Positions 9,293 through 19,977 of a DNA stretch of 64,000 nucleotides are shown here, in pieces. The translations under genes were made by a program, and so were the position numbers. How positions within the stretch are numbered: position 1 is the stretch's first letter; each line of letters starts with the position of its first letter. The stretch spans positions 42,990-106,989 of the forward strand of contig CADARP010000007.1 in assembly GCA_902790325.1 (NCBI GenBank). Reading direction: 5' to 3'. Source of the DNA: Oscillospiraceae bacterium. GTDB lineage: Bacteria; Bacillota; Clostridia; Oscillospirales; Acutalibacteraceae. Under the pieces are notes generated by a model. It saw only the letters and a program-made list of their open reading frames with translations, ran no database searches and was not told the origin of the DNA.

Positions 9293-9322
9293 ATGCAATC
9301 AAAAACGAAAGGAAGAAACTGC

Positions 9323-12040
<2,718 letters not shown>

Positions 12041-12059
12041 TCCTTTCGCAAAACAGTAA

Positions 12060-12107
12060 CGCCCGATCCCTTGACGTCTTCCGACGCCGACGGATCGGGC
12101 GTTTTTT
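12060..12107 (+). terminator. Intrinsic terminator of the ATPase gene
   Basis: Ten-base stem CGCCCGATCC (12060-12069) with GGATCGGGCG (12092-12101), followed by TTTTTT. It lies 20 bases after the ATPase stop. Confidence 0.88.
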
Positions 12108-12240
12108 GACTGTGTCAGAACATGAGTGCTTTTCTTTATACAGAACCGGTTCCTTAAGAAACAACGTGCAAAGCGATTAAATGATCCTTAAGGCAGTGCG
12201 TCGCGGCCTGCGGTCACGGCCTGTGACACCTTCCGGAAAA
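12108..12240. other. Intergenic stretch without recognisable feature
   Basis: About 130 bases between two facing terminators. I see no open frame with a ribosome binding site, no promoter with good spacing and no RNA motif. Confidence 0.5.
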
Positions 12241-12278
12241 GAGAAAAACCGCAAACCTGCAGGAGCAGGAATGCGGTT
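12241..12278 (-). terminator. Intrinsic terminator of the glycosyltransferase-flippase-lipoprotein operon
   Basis: On the minus strand AACCGCA (12278-12272) pairs with TGCGGTT (12253-12247), with an inner CCTGC/GCAGG stem, then TTTCTCTTTT. It follows the lipoprotein stop codon at a normal distance. Confidence 0.7.
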
Positions 12279-12311
12279 CTTGCGATAAAAAGCTGCGGTA
12301 AAACGCGTGGA

Positions 12312-12908
12312 TCAGAACTTGAACTCCAGCGAATCGAGCACGCCTTTGAGCGATTCGTACTGCTTGTCGTCCTTGATGTTGTCGATCTGGATCTCGACGA
12401 ATTTGTACGCTTTGTTCTTGTCGGGCACGGTCTGGCCGTAGAACACGTAGCAGCGCGTATCCTTCGTCACCAGCGAGTTGTAGCTCATGGAGTAGAAATC
12501 CAGACCGCCGATCTTGGAATTCCCGATCTCCGATGCGCTTTCGGCTTCGCGTTCGTGCACCTTATCCGCAAGCAGTTTTGCCTTGTCGGCACCCATTTCG
12601 TCGTCATAATTCATGACGGAAACGGTGAATCTCGGGGCGTTTTCGCCTTCGCCGTAGGTCGCTTCCAGATACGTCGAGGTGGATAAAGCGTCGTTGCGCG
12701 TCCAGCCCTTGGGGAGATCTCCCTTGAGGAAGTCGAATGTGTTGTCAAAGGTGACGGGTTCTTGCGCAGCGGCGGTCGTGCTTTCGTCGGCGGCTGCCGA
12801 AACATCGGACGCGTCGGATGTGTCTTCCGCCGCCGGTGCGGGCGTCTTGCCGCAGGCACACAGCAGCGCGAGCAGCAGACAAAGTGCGGGAATGAGGATT
12901 TTTTTCAT
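12312..12908 (-). CDS. Small lipoprotein of unknown function
   Basis: A 198-residue exported protein. Residues 1-18 form a lipoprotein signal (MKKILIPALCLLLALL) ending in LCAC, with Cys19 the lipidation site. A low-complexity Ala/Asp/Ser/Thr linker (about 24-55) is followed by a compact domain with FDFLKGDLPKGW, then FYSMSYNS, CYVFYGQ and a final SLKGVLDSLEFKF helix. This resembles small surface lipoproteins that sense or bind an unknown partner; I do not recognise a named family. It is the last gene of a three-gene operon; its ATG overlaps the flippase stop (ATGA), and AAAGGAG precedes it. Confidence is high that the gene is real and low about its role. Confidence 0.8.
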   Translation of the reverse strand: MKKILIPALCLLLALLCACGKTPAPAAEDTSDASDVSAAADESTTAAAQEPVTFDNTFDFLKGDLPKGWTRNDALSTSTYLEATYGEGENAPRFTVSVMNYDDEMGADKAKLLADKVHEREAESASEIGNSKIGGLDFYSMSYNSLVTKDTRCYVFYGQTVPDKNKAYKFVEIQIDNIKDDKQYESLKGVLDSLEFKF

Positions 12909-14440
12909 GACTGTACGCTCCTTTTTTGTATACTGTTCCGGAACACGATCCACAACTGGCGCAGATCCTGCCGGTAGAATAAACTGTTGAGAAGCAGCGC
13001 CCAACCGCTGCAGATCAAAAAGACAGGCACGGCGTGCAGCGCCCAGGAGAGATAGTCCTGCGCTGTACTCTGCACAAGCGGCAGGCAGCACAGCACGGCG
13101 AGCGCCGCGGCGCATACGTTGACGCCGCACCGGCCGAGAAAGACCGAGAACGGACGGCACAGGATATGCCGGGAGAGATAGAACGCGTACTGCACGGTAC
13201 GCACGGTCATGGCCGCGAGCGTTGCCAGCGCGACGCCCGCAAGCCCCAGCGGGATGACGAGCGCGACCGACAGAACGACGTTGATCCCCGCTTCGAGAAA
13301 CGCCCCGTTTCGCGTCTGGCGGTAATGCCCGGCGGCGAGGGTGACGTTGTTGTAGGGGATGCGCACGCAGTAGACGGCTTCCGCTGCCGTGAGCAGGATG
13401 CCGAACAGCGGACGCATATAATTTGCGTCGGAAATGCCGTGCGTATACACCGCAAGAAACGGCTGCAGCAGAAGTCCGGTGCAGGTGAACAGCGCGGTGA
13501 CCAGCGTGAAGGAAAAGAATTCGTAGGCGCGGAAATTGCGCTGCAGCGTTTCGGTTTCCTCACGGGCGATCATGTTGCCGAACGCGGCCTCGATCCCCGA
13601 GGAAAACGCGCTGACGACCTTTTCGATGCCGGCGACGATGGCGTAGTACACGCTGTAAACCGACACGTCCGCGATCCCGACCGCGCGCGACAGCGCGGAA
13701 AAGACGGTCAGCACAAACACGTCCGTGTTGGTGTGCAGAAAATATGCCGTGTGGTGCCCCAGACCGTCCCAGCGCTGCGCAATGGCCGTCTCGTCCGGCG
13801 CGGCGTGCACGTCCGGCTTGTACCGGCGGCGCACATACAGCCGCAGCGCCAGAGGCCGCAGCGCATAGACGAACGCCGTGCCGAGCTTGACCGCGTGGAT
13901 CGAGCATCCCAGTCGGATCAGGACGACGGCGAGCAGCGTGTTGAGCAGGATCGTCATGATCTGCAGATTCGACGCGACGTACCGCTTTTGATCGGCCTGC
14001 ACCAGGATCTGGCGGCTCATGCCGAAGTAGTATTGGAAGAACGTGCTGAACGCGATGATCAGCACGAGCGAGAAGGTGAAGAGATACTCGAACTCCCTGC
14101 GCACCAGCAGGGGATACAGACACGCGACTGCCGCGGCAAAGAGCGCAAACAGCGCCGCGATCTTCCGGAAGAAGCGGTCGGATGCGCGCAGGATGCCGCT
14201 CATTTTGGCATGGTCGTCGTCGGCAAGCGGCTTGTAGAGCGCGGCGCGCACGACGCCGCCGACGCCTGCCTCGAACAGGACGATGTAGCTCAGGAACTGC
14301 GTCACGGAAGCAGCCATGCCGTTGACCGCCGAGCCGAAGCTGCGGATCAGAAGACGGGGAAGAATCAGGCCGCAGACGACGGACACGAACTGCAGCGCCA
14401 GCGACGAGAGCATGTTCCACATCGCTTTTTTACTGCGCAT
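12905..14440 (-). CDS. Polysaccharide flippase (MOP/Wzx-type)
   Basis: A 511-residue polytopic membrane protein with about 12-14 hydrophobic segments. The N-terminal block (LPRLLIRSFGSAVNGMA, then FLSYIVLFEAGVG) is typical of the oligosaccharide flippases of the MOP exporter superfamily, which move lipid-linked glycans across the membrane. Its partner is the glycosyltransferase directly upstream, whose last codons overlap this start by 11 bases. ATG 14440 has AGAGGTG at a suitable distance; the longer frame upstream is the antisense shadow of the glycosyltransferase. Substrate unknown: a cell-wall or surface polysaccharide unit is likely. Confidence 0.9.
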   Translation of the reverse strand: MRSKKAMWNMLSSLALQFVSVVCGLILPRLLIRSFGSAVNGMAASVTQFLSYIVLFEAGVGGVVRAALYKPLADDDHAKMSGILRASDRFFRKIAALFALFAAAVACLYPLLVRREFEYLFTFSLVLIIAFSTFFQYYFGMSRQILVQADQKRYVASNLQIMTILLNTLLAVVLIRLGCSIHAVKLGTAFVYALRPLALRLYVRRRYKPDVHAAPDETAIAQRWDGLGHHTAYFLHTNTDVFVLTVFSALSRAVGIADVSVYSVYYAIVAGIEKVVSAFSSGIEAAFGNMIAREETETLQRNFRAYEFFSFTLVTALFTCTGLLLQPFLAVYTHGISDANYMRPLFGILLTAAEAVYCVRIPYNNVTLAAGHYRQTRNGAFLEAGINVVLSVALVIPLGLAGVALATLAAMTVRTVQYAFYLSRHILCRPFSVFLGRCGVNVCAAALAVLCCLPLVQSTAQDYLSWALHAVPVFLICSGWALLLNSLFYRQDLRQLWIVFRNSIQKRSVQS

Positions 14441-15413
14441 GCAGACACCTCTTTCCCCGATACAGACACAGAAGCGTGCGGTACCGTCCGCGCCGCAGGA
14501 GTCGGTACTTGAGCGAATCGTCCGCGGCGGACAGCGCACACGCGGCAAGCTGCGTCTGCATCGCTTTTTGCAGCAGCGCCGTGCCCTCGGACAAGGACGT
14601 TCCGCTGTATGCCAGCAGCCGCACATAGTTGTCGAGCTGCTTGCGGCACAGGTCGTCATATCCGGCCTGCCACGACGCGTCGAAGTCGACTTTCTCCGAC
14701 AGCAGGCGGCGCACCGTCCTGTCAGTCTTGTCGGACTGGATCAGACTGTCCGCATCGAATCGCCCCGCAAAACCGCCGCCGACGCGGTAGCGGTAAAGCG
14801 GCGTGTGTACATAGTACAGACTTTCCGCGCCGGTCAGCAGATACGCGCTGCGCAGCAGATCCTCGCCGTGCCGCAGCCCCGCGAACGCGGCATAGTCCGG
14901 CGCGCGGGAGATCAATTTGCGATGAAAACACTTGTTCCACACCGCGTTGAACCGCGTGGACAGCAGAAAGCGGTAAAACGGTTCCATTTCCGCGCCGGTC
15001 AGGAACGCGTCCGCGTCGAGAAACGTCTCGCGCTGCGGCGCTTCGTTTTCGCGGAAGGTCAGGAAATCGAACGTCAGCAGATCGGGATGATGCCGCCCGA
15101 TCGCGTCGTGCAGCGTTTGCAGCAGCGCCGGCTCGGCAAGATCGTCCGCGTCGAGAAACAGCAGATAGTCGCCGCGCGCATGCTGTTCGGCATATGCGCG
15201 GGCGGCAAAGACGCCGCGGTTTCCGGTATGCCAGACGCGGAAACGCCGATCCGCCTCCGCGCAGCGGTCGCAGATCGCGCCGCTGCCGTCGGTCGATCCG
15301 TCGTCCACGAGCAGCACTTCAAAATCTGTAAAGGCCTGCGACTTTACAGCAGCCAGGCACGGCTCGAGAAAAGCTTCTGCGTTGAAGACCGGGATCATCA
15401 GGCTGAACTGCAT
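14430..15413 (-). CDS. Family 2 glycosyltransferase
   Basis: A 327-residue GT-A fold enzyme. The nucleotide-binding signature LLVDDGSTDGS is at about 34-44 and the metal-binding DXD (DADD) at about 88-91, both standard for GT2. The C-terminal half lacks clear membrane helices, so it is a cytoplasmic transferase adding a sugar to a lipid- or glycan-linked acceptor. GGGAGG precedes the ATG. It is the first gene of an operon with a flippase and a lipoprotein, so it likely builds a surface glycan that the flippase exports. Donor and acceptor cannot be deduced. Confidence 0.93.
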   Translation of the reverse strand: MQFSLMIPVFNAEAFLEPCLAAVKSQAFTDFEVLLVDDGSTDGSGAICDRCAEADRRFRVWHTGNRGVFAARAYAEQHARGDYLLFLDADDLAEPALLQTLHDAIGRHHPDLLTFDFLTFRENEAPQRETFLDADAFLTGAEMEPFYRFLLSTRFNAVWNKCFHRKLISRAPDYAAFAGLRHGEDLLRSAYLLTGAESLYYVHTPLYRYRVGGGFAGRFDADSLIQSDKTDRTVRRLLSEKVDFDASWQAGYDDLCRKQLDNYVRLLAYSGTSLSEGTALLQKAMQTQLAACALSAADDSLKYRLLRRGRYRTLLCLYRGKRCLHAQ

Positions 15414-15443
15414 ACGGCGCCTCCCTTTCCTGTTCTATTCAGA

Positions 15444-15472
15444 ATTATATACCAAAACCGGTAAAGAAGCAA
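15444..15472 (-). promoter_or_regulatory. Promoter of the glycosyltransferase operon
   Basis: On the minus strand TTGCTT (15472-15467) and TATAAT (15449-15444) are 17 bases apart, 31 bases before the start codon. Confidence 0.75.
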
Positions 15473-15508
15473 GTGAACAAACTGCAAATTCTTGTCGCGC
15501 GCCAATGA

Positions 15509-15537
15509 TTGCAATTCCATGCGGAGTATGATACAAT
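15509..15537 (+). promoter_or_regulatory. Promoter of the pyrophosphatase-pepD gene run
   Basis: TTGCAA at 15509-15514 and TACAAT at 15532-15537 have a 17-base spacer. A second -10-like TATAAT overlaps at 15537-15542. The transcript probably covers six genes to pepD. Confidence 0.6.
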
Positions 15538-15591
15538 ATAATTTATGGGACAAACGGTTTTGACAAAACAACATAGTTGGAGGGACAGCGC

Positions 15592-16719
15592 ATGAACAGA
15601 AAAACGAAAATCAGCATCATCGCCTTGATCCTCGTCGCAGCGGTCTGCATTGCCGGCGTTTCCGGATTCTTGATCGGAAAGCATATGGAGCATGTACAGG
15701 CTGCGGCTGCGCAGATGCGTCTGCAAACGCTCAACCGTTCTTCGATCGAAAAACTGAAAGATACACAAGACACGATCTACGTTATCGGTCACCGCAGCCC
15801 CGACACGGATACGGTGAGCAGTGCGATCGCTTATGCGCGGCTGCTGAACCTTTTGGGCATTTCGGCACAAGCGGCGATCACGGAACCTGTGAACGCGGAA
15901 ACGGCATATATCCTGCAGGAAGCCGGCGTCGAAACGCCGGACATTTTGAAGGACGCAGCCGGAAAATCGATTTTTCTGGTCGATCACAGCGAATACGTGC
16001 AGGCGGCGGAGGGCATGACCGATGCGACGATCGTCGGCGTTCTGGATCATCACGGGATCGGCAGCGTTACGACCGGACAGCAGGTGCTGTACGAGGCCAG
16101 ACCCATCGGCGCTGCGTCGACCATCGTTTGGCTGGATTATCTGAACTACGGCGTTGAGATCGACAGATCCACCGCATTCCTGATACTTGGCGCGCTGCTT
16201 TCCGACACGGACAATCTGACCGGATCGACGGTGACCGAGGCCGACAGACAGGCGGCGGTCGAGCTTGCGGGGATCGCGGGCGTATCGGACGTCGATGCGC
16301 TGTACAAAGCGCTCCATACCGAAAAGCTGTCTTACAAAGGCATGAGCGATGCGGATATCCTCTTTTCCGATTACAAGGAATATGAGATCGCCGGCGTCAA
16401 GGTCGGTATCGGACTGGCAAGCGCCATCGACGAGGAGGCTGCGGCGGCTCTGGCGGAACGGATGAAGAAAGTTATCCCCGAATGCTTTGCCCAAAAGAAC
16501 GTCGATGTGATGTATATGTCGGTCGGCATGCGGGAAGACGGCAAAAAGATCGACCGCGTTATTGCAGCCGACGAACGCTCCGCCGAAATTCTGAAAGCGG
16601 CGTTCCCGGATTATGACGAATTTGACGGGACGTCTTACGTTTTCCGGACAGGCATCGGGCGAAAAACGATTTTCGTGCCCGGACTGACCGATTACCTGAA
16701 CGCACATCCCGGCGAATAA
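15592..16719 (+). CDS. Membrane-anchored DHH-family (family II) inorganic pyrophosphatase-like protein
   Basis: A 375-residue protein whose residues 62 onward match Mn-dependent family II pyrophosphatases. Metal-site motifs are visible: GHRSPDTD (His67, Asp71, Asp73), LVDHSE (Asp131; the family usually reads DHNE), LDHHGIG (152-154) and LLSDTD (Asp205). Near the C-terminus GRKTIFVPGL corresponds to the phosphate-binding RKK region but has only RK. Unlike the soluble family, residues 7-28 form a transmembrane helix after a basic start (NRKTK), so the catalytic part may face outside. The start is ATG 15592 with GGAGGG seven bases upstream. The fold assignment is firm; the substrate (pyrophosphate or another phosphoester) is less certain. 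Confidence 0.85.
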   Translation: MNRKTKISIIALILVAAVCIAGVSGFLIGKHMEHVQAAAAQMRLQTLNRSSIEKLKDTQDTIYVIGHRSPDTDTVSSAIAYARLLNLLGISAQAAITEPVNAETAYILQEAGVETPDILKDAAGKSIFLVDHSEYVQAAEGMTDATIVGVLDHHGIGSVTTGQQVLYEARPIGAASTIVWLDYLNYGVEIDRSTAFLILGALLSDTDNLTGSTVTEADRQAAVELAGIAGVSDVDALYKALHTEKLSYKGMSDADILFSDYKEYEIAGVKVGIGLASAIDEEAAAALAERMKKVIPECFAQKNVDVMYMSVGMREDGKKIDRVIAADERSAEILKAAFPDYDEFDGTSYVFRTGIGRKTIFVPGLTDYLNAHPGE

Positions 16720-16770
16720 AAAGCCGGCCTTCCGCAAACGAAGCGAACGGGACGCAAAGGAGGACGATGC

Positions 16771-17217
16771 ATGCTGTGCCTTACGCCGATCTCTTCCGGC
16801 AGCATTTCCGAGCTTGAGGACACGTCCTATGCGCAGATGTCCGATCCGGACAAACGCCGGATGGTGCGGGAAAGCATGGACAAAACGCACGACGGCGCAT
16901 ATTTTGAAATGCTCGCCGTGTCGGACAGCGGAACGATCGTCGGGTTTATGAATCTGTATGCCCGGTCTGAGCGCACGATCAGTGTCGGTCCGGAGATCAA
17001 GCGCAGATTCCGCCGGCAGGGATACGGCTTTTCGGGTGAAATGCTTGCCTTGGACTACGCGCGGGAGATGGGGTATGCAGTCGCCGCCGCAGACGTGCGG
17101 GAGGAGAACGCGGCAAGTATCGCGCTGCATGAAAAACTCGGCTTCGAGGTCGGGACACGCTGCCTGAGCAAAAACGGAAACCCCGTTCGGGTATATATCA
17201 AGGCATTAACGGAATAA
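16771..17217 (+). CDS. GNAT family N-acetyltransferase
   Basis: A 148-residue single-domain acetyltransferase. The acetyl-CoA binding motif A is visible as RRFRRQGYGFSGEM (Q/R-x-x-G-x-G/A type, about 71-84), and motif B as ENAASIALHEKLGFE. It is close in style to RimJ/RimL-type enzymes that acetylate protein N-termini, amino acids or small amines. The ribosome binding site AAAGGAGG is well placed. It sits between the pyrophosphatase and trmB in the same direction, but the neighbours do not point to a substrate. Confidence 0.88.
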   Translation: MLCLTPISSGSISELEDTSYAQMSDPDKRRMVRESMDKTHDGAYFEMLAVSDSGTIVGFMNLYARSERTISVGPEIKRRFRRQGYGFSGEMLALDYAREMGYAVAAADVREENAASIALHEKLGFEVGTRCLSKNGNPVRVYIKALTE

Positions 17218-17235
17218 GATAAGGACGTGACGCGA

Positions 17236-17907
17236 ATGCGCATGCGGAAAAAGAGAAACCTGGAAACACGGCTTGCTGCCTGCGGGGACGTGCTGATCCC
17301 CGTGGTGTATGCGGACAAACATTTCGACGCGCCGATCGACGAGGATCTGACGTTTGACTTTGCGGCGCTGTTCGGAAACGACCATCCGGTGCATCTGGAG
17401 ATCGGCTGCGGCAAGGGCGGCTTTGTGACCGAGGCGGCGCGGCAGAATCCCGACGTCAACTTCCTCGCCGTGGAAAAGACGGGGAACGTGATCGTATGCG
17501 GCTGCGAAGCGGTCATGGAAGCGCAGCTTCCCAACGTCCGTTTTCTCAAGCTCGGCGCCGAATACCTCTGGCGGTATCTGCCGCCCGCGAGCATCGCGCG
17601 GCTGTATCTCAACTTCTCCTGTCCGTTTCCGAAGGAGAAGTACAGAAACCACCGTCTGACCGCGCCGCGTTTTCTGCGCATCTACAAAGAGATATTGGCT
17701 CCGGGCGCGCAGATCTGGCAGAAGACGGACAATATGCACTTTTTTGAGTTCAGCATCGAAAACCTGACGCAGAACGGTTTCACGCTGCAGAATGTTTCGC
17801 TCGACCTGCATCACAGCGGCTTCGAGGGCAATATCATGACGGAGTACGAAAAGCGGTTCAGCGAACAGGGAATGCCGATCTATCGACTGGAGGCGTATCT
17901 GCCGTGA
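17236..17907 (+). CDS. trmB: tRNA (guanine-N7-)-methyltransferase TrmB
   Basis: A 223-residue SAM-dependent enzyme that makes m7G46 in the tRNA variable loop. The SAM loop LEIGCGKGGF is at about 54-63. The motif that normally reads F-S-D-P-W-P-K here reads FSCPFPK (127-133): the usual Asp is Cys129 and the Trp is Phe131, while the following KYRNHRLT keeps the Arg-Leu-Thr part. The rest, including HHSGFEGNIMTEYEKRF, matches the family. ATG 17236 lies ten bases after AAGGA; GTG 17227 is too close to it. The stop overlaps the next start (GTGA), so ybaK is translationally coupled. Confidence 0.9.
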   Translation: MRMRKKRNLETRLAACGDVLIPVVYADKHFDAPIDEDLTFDFAALFGNDHPVHLEIGCGKGGFVTEAARQNPDVNFLAVEKTGNVIVCGCEAVMEAQLPNVRFLKLGAEYLWRYLPPASIARLYLNFSCPFPKEKYRNHRLTAPRFLRIYKEILAPGAQIWQKTDNMHFFEFSIENLTQNGFTLQNVSLDLHHSGFEGNIMTEYEKRFSEQGMPIYRLEAYLP

Positions 17908-18392
17908 GCAAGGAAACCAAAACCAATGCCATGCGCATTCTGGACAGACAGAAGATCCCGTATACGGTCAACCTCTACGAATGCGACAACTTCATCGACG
18001 GCGTGCATGTGGCCGACCAGCTCGGACAGAGCTACGACAGCAGCTTCAAGACGCTCGTGACCGTCGGCAAAAGCGGCGGACATTACGTGTTCGTGCTGCC
18101 CGTCGATCAGGAACTGGATCTGAAAAAGGCGGCGAAGACCGTGGGCGAGAAGTCTGTCGAGATGGTGCACGTCAAGGACATTTTTGCGCTGACGGGATAC
18201 ATCCGCGGGGGCTGCACGCCGCTGGGGATGAAGAAACCGTTCCCGACCGTCATCCACGAATCCGTGCTGCTGTATCCGCAGGTCATCATCAGCGGCGGGC
18301 GCATCGGCGCGCAGATCGTGCTGTCTCCCGCCGACCTGCTGCGCGCGACCGGCGCCAAAACAGCGGACATTCTGAAAGAGGAAAACGTATGA
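17904..18392 (+). CDS. ybaK: Cys-tRNA(Pro)/Cys-tRNA(Cys) deacylase, YbaK/EbsC family
   Basis: A 162-residue INS-superfamily editing protein. It hydrolyses Cys from mischarged tRNA-Pro in trans, protecting against errors of prolyl-tRNA synthetase. The family core is clear: KTLVTVGKSGGHYVFVLP with the catalytic-site Lys, YIRGGCTPLGMKKPFP (the GG-x-S/T-P-x-G loop), and ISGGRIGAQIVLSPADL. It uses a GTG start that overlaps the trmB stop, and its own stop overlaps the next ATG. Full length for the family. Confidence 0.94.
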   Translation: MSKETKTNAMRILDRQKIPYTVNLYECDNFIDGVHVADQLGQSYDSSFKTLVTVGKSGGHYVFVLPVDQELDLKKAAKTVGEKSVEMVHVKDIFALTGYIRGGCTPLGMKKPFPTVIHESVLLYPQVIISGGRIGAQIVLSPADLLRATGAKTADILKEENV

Positions 18393-18568
18393 GCGAGAAA
18401 AGCTGTGAATACTGTCTGCACTACGCATTCGACGAGGACAGCGAGTGCTGGACGTGCGAGATCGATCTGGATATGGATGAGTACGAGCGGTTCGTGACGG
18501 ACAGCGTGTCGAACTGCCCGTACTATCAGGGCGGCGACGAGTATTCGATCGTCCGCCGTCAGAATTGA
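18389..18568 (+). CDS. Small four-Cys protein, DUF6472 family
   Basis: A 59-residue acidic protein with four cysteines in two pairs: CEYC near the start, CWTC in the middle (WTCEIDLDMDEYERF), and NCPYYQGGDEY near the end. It matches the small DUF6472 proteins I recall from Clostridia; the cysteines could bind zinc, but no function is known. The ATG overlaps the ybaK stop (ATGA), so its expression is coupled to the tRNA-quality genes. It is real rather than spurious, because it has conserved spacing and continues an unbroken chain of overlapping genes. Confidence 0.8.
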   Translation: MSEKSCEYCLHYAFDEDSECWTCEIDLDMDEYERFVTDSVSNCPYYQGGDEYSIVRRQN

Positions 18569-18576
18569 GGTGTACG

Positions 18577-19977
18577 ATGCGTATATTGAAAGACCTGCAG
18601 CCGCAGGACGTTTTTTACTACTTTGAACAGATCAGCGCCGTGCCGCGTCCGTCCGGATACCCGCAGGCGATCGGCAGCTTCTGCGAGGCGTTCGCAAAAG
18701 CGCATGCCCTTCGGTATATACGCGACAAAGCAGGAAACGTCGTGATGTTCAAGGACGGCGACAGCCGCAAGGAACCGGTGATCCTGCAGGGACATCTCGA
18801 CATGGTGTGCGTGTGCGAGCCGGATGTCAGGATCGACTTCCGCCGCGATCCGATCCCCCTGGCAACAGACGGGGAGTATGTGTTCGCCGAAGGTACGAGC
18901 CTCGGCGCGGACGACGGCATCGCGGTTGCGATGATCCTTGCGCTGCTCGCGTCCGACACAACCGGCCTGCCGCCGATCGAAGCCGTTTTCACGATGGATG
19001 AGGAGACGAGTATGCGCGGCGCTTCGGAGCTGGATACGTCCGTGTTGCGCGGCAGACGGATGCTCAATCTCGACTCCGAAGCGGACGGAAAGTTCTGGGT
19101 CAGCTGCGCGGGCGGCGAACGCGCCGTCGTGACGAAGCGGATGCAGGCGGAATCGAATACGGATGCGTGTCTGCTCGTGCGGCTGTCCGGTTTCCTCGGC
19201 GGCCACTCCGGAACGGAGATCGACAAGGGCAGGCTGAACGCCGTGCTGTGCATGGCGCAGGCGATTCGGGATGTGCCCGGTGTGCGGATCGCTTCGCTGA
19301 CCGGCGGCAAAGTCGACAACGCGATCCCGTCGGAATGTGAAGCGGTCATTGCGGGCGACAGAAACGCGATCGAAACGGCGTTCCGCGCGAACGCGGACAC
19401 ATGGCGGGAAACGGAACCGAACGTCCGGCTGCACATCACGAATACGGCGGCGGAGCGGCTGGTGACTGCGGAGAGTACACGCGAATTGCTGGAGCTTCTC
19501 GCCGCGCTGCCGAACGGTGTGCAGAGCTGGAGCCGGGAGATCGAAGGCTTTGTCGAAACGTCGCTGAATCTCGGTGTGTGCGCGGTGGATACGGATGCGG
19601 CGCAGATGCACTACAGTGTGCGCAGCGGCGTGGACGCCGAACGCGATGCACTGGCCGAACGGGTCAAAAAAATCGCCGCCGATCACGGCGGCGTCTGCGA
19701 GACGCACGGCGCGTATCCCGCGTGGCAGTATCGCAAAGATTCTCCGCTGCGCGACGCGGCGGCACGTGCCTATGTAGCGCGCATCGGCAGCGCGCCGGAG
19801 ATCGAAAGCATCCATGCGGGGCTCGAGTGCGGGCTGTTCTGCGGAAAAATCCCCGATCTGGACTGCATCTCCCTCGGACCCGATATTCTCGACATCCATT
19901 CCCCGAAGGAGCGTCTGAACGTTTCATCCGCGGCGCGGACGTACGCGCTGCTGTGGGACATTTTAAAACTGTTATAA
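18577..19977 (+). CDS. pepD: Aminoacyl-histidine dipeptidase (peptidase family M20C)
   Basis: A 466-residue dizinc peptidase that splits dipeptides such as Xaa-His in the cytoplasm. Metal ligands of the M20 fold are visible: His73 and Asp75 in QGHLDMV, the bridging Asp in GADDGIA (about 112), the catalytic Glu-Glu in MDEETSMRGA (142-143), and late ligands in LECGLFCGK and SLGPDILDIHSPKE. The lid domain carries GGHSGTEIDKGR. ATG 18577 is preceded by TTGAGGTG. The stop overlaps the stop of the converging mutY gene by six bases, leaving no room for a classical terminator between them. Confidence 0.94.
   Translation: MRILKDLQPQDVFYYFEQISAVPRPSGYPQAIGSFCEAFAKAHALRYIRDKAGNVVMFKDGDSRKEPVILQGHLDMVCVCEPDVRIDFRRDPIPLATDGEYVFAEGTSLGADDGIAVAMILALLASDTTGLPPIEAVFTMDEETSMRGASELDTSVLRGRRMLNLDSEADGKFWVSCAGGERAVVTKRMQAESNTDACLLVRLSGFLGGHSGTEIDKGRLNAVLCMAQAIRDVPGVRIASLTGGKVDNAIPSECEAVIAGDRNAIETAFRANADTWRETEPNVRLHITNTAAERLVTAESTRELLELLAALPNGVQSWSREIEGFVETSLNLGVCAVDTDAAQMHYSVRSGVDAERDALAERVKKIAADHGGVCETHGAYPAWQYRKDSPLRDAAARAYVARIGSAPEIESIHAGLECGLFCGKIPDLDCISLGPDILDIHSPKERLNVSSAARTYALLWDILKLL

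Noticed and set aside
12108..12240. Small RNA gene between two terminators
   Set aside because: No promoter with proper spacing and no stable internal structure apart from the flanking terminators.
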